Below, in pieces: positions 11,004 to 20,122 of a DNA stretch of 64,000 nt. The notes beneath the pieces were generated by a model. The model was not told the origin of the DNA. It saw only the letters and a program-made list of their open reading frames with translations, and did not search any database. The stretch is from assembly GCF_001625215.2 (NCBI RefSeq), contig NC_030384.2, forward strand, positions 44,302,390 to 44,366,389, written 5' to 3'. A program made the position numbers and the translations under genes. The number at the start of each line of letters is the position of its first letter. Positions within the stretch are counted from its first letter, which is position 1. This DNA is from Daucus carota subsp. sativus (Eukaryota > Streptophyta > Magnoliopsida > Apiales > Apiaceae).

Positions 11004-12362
11004 TTACAGAGAGCGTCTGGAGACGGCGAAAACTCTGACATTATCCAGTACAGGGCCACAAAAATGACCGTAGTCATTGATTTTTGTATGATAGAACGCG
11101 CTGTAGAATGTGATTCTTGTTCTGTTTGAAATTGCTTGAAACCTGAGACTTGCGGTTTTGTAGTAGCCCTTTCCTTGAGATGTGAATGGAACTTTTAAGA
11201 CGCTTCTGGCGGCGAAGGCTTCTATTGTCATTGTTCCATGGCAGCCGTTCTTTGCATCTCCGATGGTGAATAGGAGGTTGTAGTGTTTATTTGGCACAGT
11301 TCTTATGATTTGCGCAATGGCGCATTCTCTGCCTCCGATTAGTTCAATCGCGGCTTGTCCTGAGGGAACGAAGAAGTGCTTCGAGTCAACGTACTTGACA
11401 GGTTTGATGGACTCGATTATCCATCCTGGAAGTGGTGAGTATAGGTCTTGGACTTTTGGGAGGAGGAGAACCCCTGTGGAGAAGTTCTTGAACACATGAG
11501 GACCAATCTCGAATCCGCCATTTTTCACTAAATTACCTGCATAAATCAATGAAACAATCATCATTAAATAACCAATGGTAAAGAGGTACTCATCAGATGT
11601 CTTATACTGAGAATTTCATTTGTTTCTGAGTTCTACAAGAACTTTACTAAAGATTAATTACACGGGGACGGGGATGTACCTTTCGCGTACTTGGGACACG
11701 GGAGCATCTCCTTGATTGCAACAGCATCCAGGAGAGGGCCACAAGTGGGATCCTCTTGAATGCCAGGGTTATGAAAGGTGAGCTTAACTGTATTGGAATT
11801 TGCCTTGAAAGCCCAAGCATACGTGTCACCTCCATCGCTGCTATACAATGTCTGAATCGGAAGATCACTTGATTGTCCGGGGACAGAAACTGTCAGCACC
11901 TCATCCTGGGCACAAGTTCTGGTAGCTGCAAATGTGAGAGAATAAACTTTGCCTGGTTTGACATTAAGAACCTGTGATATGGAACCATCATTGCCTAGCC
12001 TTGCTGCATGAGCTCCCCGAGGGATTGCAAAATAAAAGCCTCCTGGCTGCGGGCCACCTGAGACATACTCTACTAGACCATTGATCTCCCAACGAGGCAA
12101 GGAAAACTTGCCAATGATCACCGTGTTCTTCAGGTCCGACGGCCTCGGGCTTTGCTCAAAGTTGCCATTGGCAAGTAACCCTGAAACACAACAATGTCAC
12201 TAACAGATAGTGCAACTATAAACAAATGCAAGCCAAAATTAATTTCAAGGCAAGGAAGTTGTTACCGTCAAGATATGGAGCATTAGCTGCCAGACAAAGA
12301 GAGGTGAACAGAGAATGAAGCAGCAGAAAGCTTATAGAGAGAAAGGTAGCCGCCATTTTCAT
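11004..12362 (-). CDS. DUF642 cell-wall protein (BIIDXI/DGR family), copy 2
   Basis: Exons 12266-12362, 11680-12180 and 11004-11536 join in phase. The signal peptide is MKMAATFLSISFLLLHSLFT followed by SLCLA. The two DUF642 modules are complete: SGGPQPGGFYFAIPRGAHAA and QEDPTCGPLLDAVAIKEMLP in exon 2, NLVKNGGFEIGPHVFKNFST and HFCGPVLDNVRVF in exon 3. It is close to copy 1 and keeps all its cysteines (RTCAQDE, DPTCGP, NGCHG, CGPVLD). It ends with a slightly longer basic tail (AVSRRSL). The first in-frame ATG (12362) is used here; the ATG two codons later (12356) has the better initiation context (AAAATGG), so either may be the true start. Role as for copy 1: secreted, wall-associated and carbohydrate-binding by family. 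Confidence 0.93.
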
Positions 12363-12427
12363 CTAACAAAGCACTATTGGCTCGAGAGCTGAAGATACTT
12401 GTGATAACTCATAAGAGGTCGAGATCA

Positions 12428-12433
12428 TATATA
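12428..12433 (-). promoter_or_regulatory. TATA-like box of DUF642 copy 2
   Basis: TATATA on the minus strand about 66 bp upstream of the first ATG. Confidence 0.45.
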
Positions 12434-13538
12434 CTGTAGGTGCATTACAGAGCCATGTTCGTTACCACGAAAGCAGGCGCAAGCTACGTATTATTGTACC
12501 TTACTGCATCAGTTGATATATAAACATGACTGATCTGAGATCGCCCGGCTATCTTGCTACTAGGTCGGGAGCTCACCCCTCATCTTTTTCTTTACCATGA
12601 TTCGCTCCGCAAAAATTATAGATTGCTAATGCATAGTCACTTCTTTGACTTAAAGTGAATAAGTAGTCTGACAAAAATTAAGTACGAGTACTTTGCAATA
12701 GCCAGATATGACTCGTCGCCATAAAAGTTCTGCACTGATCTGAGAGATTGTGTTTAATATACTTCTTTAATATACTTCTTTTAACAATTTACTTAACAAA
12801 CTTATATATAGGTCACTGTTCCATATATAAAACGAATCCTCGTACATCTATATATAAACACCGGATGCAGCCAATTGGATCAAGGCAGGTGAGTTAGAGT
12901 CAAGCTCTTCAAGAACTTGGATCAAATTGAATTACCTGGTGGTAAACATGATACTTGTTCATACTCGACCTTGAGCTAGAGTCCAAGCCGTCCCCAATCC
13001 CCATTTTATCAAGTTGAGTTTGAACCCAACCGATTTGAGTTACAACTCTAAGCTCAACTCTACCACTAGATGAGACAAAATCTGAGAAAATGATGAGCTG
13101 TTAGTCTCTTCTCATCAACTTTCTCAAGGAGAGAGCTTATCTGTCTGCACCTTAAAAAAGTTAATGGCAAAAAAAGGCTAAATTTGTAAGCTTATATGCG
13201 AGCCTCTCCAAAAAAATATAAATTAAAAACTATATGGTTGCTAGTGAGTTATATGCTAAATAAAATAAAATACAAAAGCCTATAACAAAGGAAGCAATGA
13301 GTACAGCTTTCTCAAGAAAAACTTATTTCAATTCAAGGTGTAGCATAAAAATTAATAAGCTTTAAAATTGAGGGTAAAAAATACCCCATGGCCTGTCAAT
13401 TTAACAAAGGCATACCCTTATTATCCATGCCAACCAGGCATTCACGGTCTGATACATAACCAACTAGAGAAAATACAATTGTGGACTCAAATGCAATTAT
13501 CAAAAAACCATTAAAAATCCAGGCTAGTACTTAAAGCT
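12434..13538. other. Intergenic
   Basis: I see no gene, RNA or complete mobile element here. The last few hundred bases before 13539 probably include the 3' UTR of the DUF1138 gene. Confidence 0.5.
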
Positions 13539-13867
13539 TCATTCTTCTGCTTTAACTATGAAGTTCTGGCGGCTGATAGGATTCATAACTACAGGAGGAC
13601 CTGCAGTTCTGGGCCATGCTTGAAACTTTTTCTCAGTCTCTGCTGCCCATTCTTTGTTAGAAACAGTACCTGGTGTGGTGCCTGATTCCAAAAACTAGTT
13701 AGATGAGTGAAACTACCAGAAGTCCATGACACCAGAAAAAATGGACAATGCATTGTTAAAATTATAAACTTACCTCCAAATATTTTCCTATCAGCAATAA
13801 TATAGTCACATGTAAACGCAACTACAAATGATGCGGCAATGGCACCGGTTATCTTGACAGCTGACAT
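13539..13867 (-). CDS. DUF1138 small membrane protein, 78 aa
   Basis: Coding exons are 13774-13867 and 13539-13681, joined in phase (GG|GC). The protein starts MSAVKITGAIAASFVVAFTC, a single hydrophobic segment, followed by DYIIADRKIFGGTTPGTVSN, KEWAAETEKKFQAWPRTAGP and PVVMNPISRQNFIV. This is the compact, highly conserved plant DUF1138 pattern of about 80 residues. The function is not known; a single-pass membrane protein is likely from the N-terminus. A long 5' UTR intron separates the start codon from the first exon near 15,143-15,200. Confidence 0.9.
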
Positions 13868-13881
13868 GTTCAGAGTTCAGA

Positions 13882-15142
13882 CTGCAACAAGGTAGAAGGC
13901 TGATGTAAGGTTAAATTTAACATGAGGCGCTGAAAAGCTTAGCTAAACAGACTAAAAGCAACACACTTAAATATTACATTTCAGTTTTAACTGGTAGGCT
14001 CTTTTGACAATAATCTAACCATACACTTCACATGAAGTAAAGAACTGCAAGAAAGTATAAATATATATAGGAGTGAAGCCTACAGAGGTATGCCTATACT
14101 AAACTCTGCCAAAGAATATCATGCTACAAACTTTGTTCCTAAAATGATTTTCTTCCTTGTTCTATGTACAATAAGTATTCTTCTAATTCAATTAGGTTTC
14201 CTTATTGCGGTGGGGTGATTTAAGTTGACATGACAATGGACATTCAGAGGAACTCGACTGTACTTAATTAGAATTTGGGGTGAGTTCTCGCAGAGGCATT
14301 TTGTCCCCGGGATTATTCTTGGAGTACTCGAGATAAAGGTCCTGGCATGGGCTAAAGTCTTGTAATTAACTTTATTTCACATCAATATGTATTAAAATCA
14401 CAAACTTGGGGCAACTGAACGTCGTAAAGCTTAATTCCACCTTAACCATTATTTCTTATTTTTCTTAAATTAACCTGATAATCTATCCTCCCATCCCATC
14501 CGCCACTCTCTGCAAGTACATTATGATACTCCCTCCGTCCCAGTCAATAGTATACATTGGGGGACGGGGGCGCGGCACGGACTTTAATGCTTCAATATAG
14601 TATAGTTCTGTAAATTATTTTTAAAATTTTCTTTTTCTGTTTATACAAAAAAAGAAAATCTTAAAAATAAGTTGTAGAACTATGTTTTATAAGTGCCTTA
14701 AAAAGCGTGTCGAGCAGTGAAAAGAAAACGTATACAATTGACTGGGGCAGAGGGAGTACTCTTCTCGAAATTGAGAAAAGTTATTAAGCTGTGTACAGTT
14801 CTGTATTATCGAAAACAACCTAGATTCGAAATTCAATCCAAATCCTCGCTGTTCCAAAATAAATGAAACGAATAGTTTAAAAGATTAAAAACCTAACCAT
14901 CATACAATTAAAAGGCCAAAGAAACAGATCTAAGCAAGCATAAAATTGTAGATCAAAACTGATTGATAGGCGCAAGCATTTCAACATAAACAGAGACTAA
15001 ACAAGGTCAACTATAGATGATTGTAAGATTGTAATATCATACAGAGATGAGACGATTGAAACGAAATCGGTTTTCGGGGGAGGTGTATAAAATTGCATAC
15101 AATTATAAATACAGAAAAAGCGAGATATATACAGAGGCTTAC
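13882..15142 (-). other. 5' UTR intron of the DUF1138 gene
   Basis: On the minus strand a donor CTG|GTAAGCC (at 15143/15142) and an acceptor TTGTTGCAG|T (at 13882/13881) bracket 1,261 bp with no coding frame. The acceptor is 14 bases upstream of the DUF1138 ATG. Long leader introns that raise expression are common in small plant housekeeping genes. The intron carries a Stowaway MITE. It is inferred from splice consensus only. Confidence 0.65.
14529..14756. mobile_element. Stowaway MITE (Tc1/mariner) in the leader intron
   Basis: A 228-bp element with 22-bp imperfect terminal inverted repeats (CTCCCTCCGTCCCAGTCAAT at the left, CTCCCTCTGCCCCAGTCAAT in reverse at the right). It is flanked by TA on both sides (14527-14528, 14757-14758) and can fold back on itself. 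These are the hallmarks of plant Stowaway elements. Confidence 0.93.
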
Positions 15143-15399
15143 CAGTTGATTGATTTGTAGAGAGAGGAGTTGTCTGCCTCAGGCGATTTGTATCGATTTT
15201 GGTCTTCCACAAAATTCGTCTGCTCTCGCAATTGCTACTGCTAAATTACGCGACTATCCCTTTCTAGTTTTTATCAGGCCTCTCGGGCTGGGAAGGTCTT
15301 CACCTTTGGGCTTTTTGTTAAGTCCACCTGTTTTTTCTGGATAAACAAACCCATATTCTACCGGTGCATTTACGTTTTTCCTGGGACCGGTCCATTACT

Positions 15400-16516
15400 T
15401 CATTTAAGATTGTTACAAATTGTTGTGCAATTAGAAAAAGTGCTGTTAATAAAGTGCTGTTGTAGAAATCAGATAATTGTTTAGTAATTTTTTTGATATG
15501 TGCTTATTTTGAGTTATAAAATAAAAAAATTAATGTTTTTGGTGAGATTTGATATTGAAATCTGTAACAACTTCCTGCAAAAGCTGAAAAGCAGCTTTTT
15601 CTAAAAGTAGGGCTGTAAAATGATCCGGGTGATCCCGGGTACCCCTCTGCTCAAGTACCGGATCATATTATTTTTAGGTTGTCCAGATTTGGATCCGGGA
15701 TCGTTTTATTCGGGTATAAACCGATCCCGGGTATTTGAGATTCGGATCCGAACCGGATATGATCCAGTATCGTATTTTCTATTTTTTAACCGGGTAGTTT
15801 ATGATCCATCGAATATGAGCCGGATATGATCCACTAACATCAAATATCATTATTATTTCAGTTGTTCAAATAATTATCATTTAGTCCAAGTAAACATAAT
15901 ATTATAAAGTATAATAATTTTGAATTAAAACTTGTAGTTATGTGTTGGTATATGTCATTTATTAAATATATATGAAGATAATAAGCATTATCACATTAAA
16001 TAAATCATATTTTATGAAGATATAAACTTAAATAAGATAATACAATTTTATAAAATGATGACTATTTACTTGCAAATATGATGGTGTTAAAATATAATAG
16101 GTATATGAGTTTGAATCGAATATGAACCGTGGATCATATTCGGTTATTCGGGTAAGATCATATTATGAAAAATTATATGAGACCGAATCTGAGCGGGTAT
16201 AGGTGTGCTCGTATCCGGGATCATATATTATACGGGCTTAATTTTTCCGCCAGATTTGGATCGTTTTCAAAACGGATATGAGACATGTATCATATTTTCG
16301 AACCGAATATGAGCCGAGACACCGGATAGTCCGTATCAATTTACAGCCCTATCTAAAAGTACGGAGAAACCGGTTTTTTATAAAAGCAGCTTTTCAGCCA
16401 AAAACTGTTGTTCAGAAAAGCTGTTTTTAGATTTATCAAACAGTTTTTCACCTGCTTTTCAGCAAAAAGTTGCTGCTGGTGTTGCTGTCTGCAACATCAA
16501 CGCCAAACATTACCTT
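15400..16516. mobile_element. Older MITE interrupted by a hAT-type insertion
   Basis: The flanks of the 15608-16351 element share mirrored blocks. GCTGAAAAGCAGCTTTTTCT is on the left; AAAAGCAGCTTTTCAGCC and ACCTGCTTTTCAGC are on the right. This suggests the halves of one inverted-repeat MITE. The right half ends AACGCCAAACATTACC near 16516, like the GGTAATGTTTGGC ends of common plant hAT-like MITEs. The left end is not clear. Confidence 0.5.
15608..16351. mobile_element. Non-autonomous hAT-type element, 744 bp
   Basis: The terminal inverted repeats TAGGGCTGTAAAATGATCCG and (reverse of the right end) TAGGGCTGTAAATTGATACG match over about 18 of 20 bases. The element is flanked by the perfect 8-bp target duplication TCTAAAAG (15600-15607, 16352-16359). 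The 8-bp duplication and YAGGG start place it in the hAT superfamily. Subterminal parts are dense in GATCC, CCGGAT and GGATATGATCC motifs, as expected for transposase binding sites. There is no transposase frame. Confidence 0.88.
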
Positions 16517-16854
16517 AATCGGTTTATATAGCTTATAAATGGGGAATAGTAATAATGAATTCGCCTATCAAAAATTAGAGATTTAATTAAATTGGGATCT
16601 AATTAACAAATAAATAAAATTTAATAGAATTTTTTTTTGAAGAGGATTCTAAGAATACTAATTTATATATAATATTTTTTGCTTTATTCAAACTTTTATT
16701 GTTCGTAGGTTGTATGATTTTCTTTTATCAGGTTGCAACCATATAATTACCGGCATAAAATATAAAAAATCAGATATATATTATTGGTTTCTTGATAAAA
16801 TGATTTTAAAATTAATTAAATTTGTATCAAAATAATGAAAATGATGCCAACTAA

Positions 16855-17300
16855 GAAGGGTGTATTGGATTGAGATTTTAAAGTATTTTTTTGCATTTAT
16901 GAAATTCGAGAGTATTTGATTGGGATTGTTTGAAATCTATTAAAATCTTGAGGTATTCAATTGGGATTTCAAATTATGCTACAAAATCTGTTGGTATTCA
17001 ATTAAGATTTTAAATTATGCTTTAAAATCCAATGGTATTCAATTGGGATTGTTTAAAATCCATTATAATCTGATGGTATTCGAATGCTGATGAATTTTTT
17101 CTCATTTCATAAAATAATGGATTTTGTGGCATTCTTCAGTGTATTTTAAGTTTTTTGAAATCCCACCACAATCAATGGGATTTTGAAGTATTGTACCTAA
17201 ATCTTATCAACTCTGCGATATTTTATTAAAAATCCGCAAAAAATCATAATATCATACAAGTAAAAACAATCTATTCAAATCCCAATTGAATACAGCGCCG
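16855..17300. mobile_element. MITE with internal tandem repeats, possibly PIF/Harbinger-like
   Basis: The left end (GGGTGTATTGGATTGAGATT) mirrors the right end (reverse: GCGCTGTATTCAATTGGGAT). A TAA lies on both sides (16852-16854 and 17301-17303), which would fit a PIF/Harbinger-type 3-bp duplication. The interior is built of variants of GTATTCAATTGGGATT. The family assignment is tentative. Confidence 0.6.
16911..17074. repeat. Four tandem 41-bp units inside the MITE
   Basis: Units start at 16911, 16952, 16993 and 17034, each 41 bp. Units 2-4 begin GGTATTCAATT and unit 1 begins AGTATTTGATT. A fifth partial unit follows at 17075. Confidence 0.88.
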
Positions 17301-17538
17301 TAATATTTTTTTTAGTCAAACCTAATTTATATATTTTTTAACGTTCGCCTCAAATATTTAAGATGCCAGGACCTTTGGACCTATTCTCATTCTCTCCGGC
17401 CCGTAAAAAATAGGATGATGGACACCTTCCCATTTGAAAGCCCAACTCACGAAATCCCTAAAAATAGAGATATATATTCGGTATCACCAGTGCAAACCCC
17501 ACGCCTCCATTGTTTCTTCACTCGCATTTTTGCATCTC

Positions 17539-17547
17539 AAACCCTAA
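17539..17547 (+). promoter_or_regulatory. Telo-box in the RPS2 leader
   Basis: AAACCCTAA sits 25 bases upstream of the RPS2 start codon. This telo-box is a known element of plant ribosomal-protein and translation-factor promoters and leaders. A TATATAT stretch lies near 17471. Confidence 0.7.
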
Positions 17548-17571
17548 TTTCGGAAGCAAACAAAACCGATC

Positions 17572-18829
17572 ATGGCTGAAAGAGGTGGTGACCGTGGCGG
17601 TTTCGGTAGAGGCTTTGGCCGTGGAGGCCGCGGCGGCGATCGCGGCCGTGGACGTCGACGTGGCAGCCGTCGCAACGACGAAGAAACCGCCTGGGTCCCG
17701 GTGACAAAGCTCGGCCGTCTCGTTCGCGACGGCAAGATCAAAACAATCGAGCAGATCTATCTCCACTCTCTCCCAATCAAAGAGTACCAGATCATTGATT
17801 TGCTCATTGGACCGTCGCTTAAAGACGAGGTGATGAAGATCATGCCGGTTCAGAAACAGACCCGGGCCGGTCAGAGGACCCGGTTCAAGGCGTTTGTGGT
17901 TGTTGGTGATGGGAATGGACACGTTGGATTGGGGGTTAAGTGTAGCAAAGAAGTGGCCACTGCTATTAGGGGAGCGATTATTTTGGCGAAATTGTCTGTG
18001 ATTCCGGTGAGGAGAGGGTATTGGGGGAATAAGATTGGGAAACCACATACTGTGCCCTGTAAGGTTACTGGGAAGTGTGGTTCGGTTACGGTTAGGATGG
18101 TGCCTGCCCCTCGTGGAGCTGGAATTGTCGCGGCCCGGGTGCCGAAGAAGGTGCTGCAGTTCGCTGGGATTGATGATGTATTTACCTCGTCTCGTGGCTC
18201 GACCAAGACTCTTGGAAACTTTGTCAAGGTCATTTTTCGTAATTTTGCACTTCTTTTTATGTTGATCTGATTAATATTATGCTTTTTTCTGACTGATATG
18301 TGCTTATGTATGTGACTAGTGTAATTTGTTGCTGTAATGTGTATGACGCTTTTGATACTTCTGAGGTTAGATCAATCATGTCTTGTAAAAACTTCTCTAC
18401 GGGCAAATATTGACAATGAAAGCTGAGTGGTATTTAAATGTAATTTTTGCTTTATTTGCTTTCTAAACCCATATTAAATTTGCAAAATTTCTCATGGCAT
18501 TCGATCTCAAATACTGGGTAGGCACTTTATTGTTTGTTGAGTGTTTTAACATCGTTCTGACAATTTATACATATACGGAATTTTCCTAGTGCATATTAAT
18601 GTATTTACATTAATGTATTTACATTAATATTTGATTATTCATTGATTTTTTCCATTCCTAATTTGTGCAGGCTACTTTTGACTGTTTGCTGAAGACCTAT
18701 GGGTTCCTGACTCCAGATTTCTGGACCGAGACTCGATTCACTAAATCTCCATACCAAGAATATACTGATCTTTTGGCCAAGCCAGTATCTAAAATCACCT
18801 TCACTGAGGACCCTGTTGTTGAGGCGTGA
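17572..18829 (+). CDS. RPS2: 40S ribosomal protein S2 (uS5), 271 aa
   Basis: Two exons, 17572-18228 and 18671-18829, join in phase 0 after GNFVK. The N-terminus is an RG/RGG-rich tail ([20 protein letters not shown]), typical of eukaryotic S2. The S5 double-stranded RNA-binding domain follows (about residues 85-150: [40 protein letters not shown]), then the C-terminal S5 domain ([40 protein letters not shown]) and the plant tail ([22 protein letters not shown]). The protein sits on the small subunit near the mRNA entry channel and helps decoding accuracy. Length and sequence are normal. The first exon is GC-rich against a very AT-rich background. Codon use and the telo-box indicate a highly expressed, functional copy. 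Confidence 0.97.
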
Positions 18830-20122
18830 TGTCTTTTTGCTCTTTCCAATGGTTAGAGTCTGTTTTGCTTAGAACATCTTGATATTAGTTTATTGCTTTT
18901 TCCAAAATTTCTGGCTTCTTTTAGAATTGTCTTAACTTTTATAATGTGTTGCTTAGACAACACTTTCAAATTTTGAATAGACTTATCTTGATGTTGGTTT
19001 CTCTGTTTGTGCATGACAATATTCTTATTGCTAAAAGTTTCATTATGATGAAGATATATTTTCTGGAAAATATTACAGAAATTACTGAGATGCATTTATC
19101 ATCAAAAGACTAGAAAGCATTAATTGCATAAAAGAGAGTATAAGGTTTCCTTTGTCTGGTCAAAAAATTGGTTTGATTGGAATTAGATAGAAGCAAGAAA
19201 TGTAAATCGGAGTTCGGAAAGCCAACAATGATTATTTAAATAACGCAAACATATTTTGTATGTGTGTTTGTAACTCAGTTTACTGCAATTTTTGAATGAA
19301 TCTTGGTCCTTTTCGAGCAACCCAGTGCTAGGGGTTATTATGCTTCAGTATAAATGTGTGAGCAAAATTTATCCTGTTTGATGATTATGTCGCTGTGAGG
19401 AATTTGCAATTTCAGTTGCAACTTTCTAGCTCAAAGTACCAAGTAGCCTGAAGATCTTTATCTAGTAGCCTGAAGATCTATGAGTTTATGTAAGAAAACG
19501 TCGAAGATGTTTTATTTTCAAGGGCATCTTGTAAGCTTCAGTTCAGAGTTTGTTTAGAGTTGTGCTGCTGATGCTGGTTATAGTTGTGTTAAATTGTGCT
19601 GCTGGATGCGGCTTACAGTTGTGTATCCCTTTACAAGTTAAAATAATGAAATGTATTATATATTCCATGTTTATATATTGTTTCTGTATATGTAAAATAA
19701 TTTTAATTACTAGCAATTAAAATTTAATCATAAAATGTACTATTTAACAGGTTGTGTCCTCTGGAACTTCAAAATCTACCCAAACTTAATATACGCACGC
19801 AGAGTACTAGAGTAGACATAAATCGAACTAGGAAGTTATTGGCCCTGTTTTGGGGAGCTCTTTTCTGAAAATTTAAGTTATTTAGTGAAAAGTAAGGGCT
19901 CATTTTAGAGAAAAGGCAGAGCTGTATGTATTTTATTCCAGAAGTAAACCTGGGTTCAAACTAGAAGAAAACTAGAAATACCCTAACATAGAACGTATAT
20001 TCAGTGACTGGAATCTATGTACAAATAATATATACTTAAAAATGCATAAACCCCCAATAAAATTAATAATTAATTTAATATGCAGAGTAAGTGTATATAT
20101 TCCTTGAGCTCGCCAAGAACAT
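18830..20122. other. Intergenic between convergent RPS2 and polygalacturonase
   Basis: Holds the 3' UTRs of two convergent genes. A short direct repeat GTAGCCTGAAGATCT occurs twice near 19443-19478. No gene is supported. Confidence 0.5.

Noticed and set aside
15620-15829. Open frame rich in DPGS/RIRTGYDP
   Set aside because: It is a translation of the GATCCGG-type subterminal repeats of the hAT-type element, not a protein gene.
17518-18048. Minus-strand open frame of 176 codons
   Set aside because: Antisense shadow of the GC-rich first exon of RPS2.
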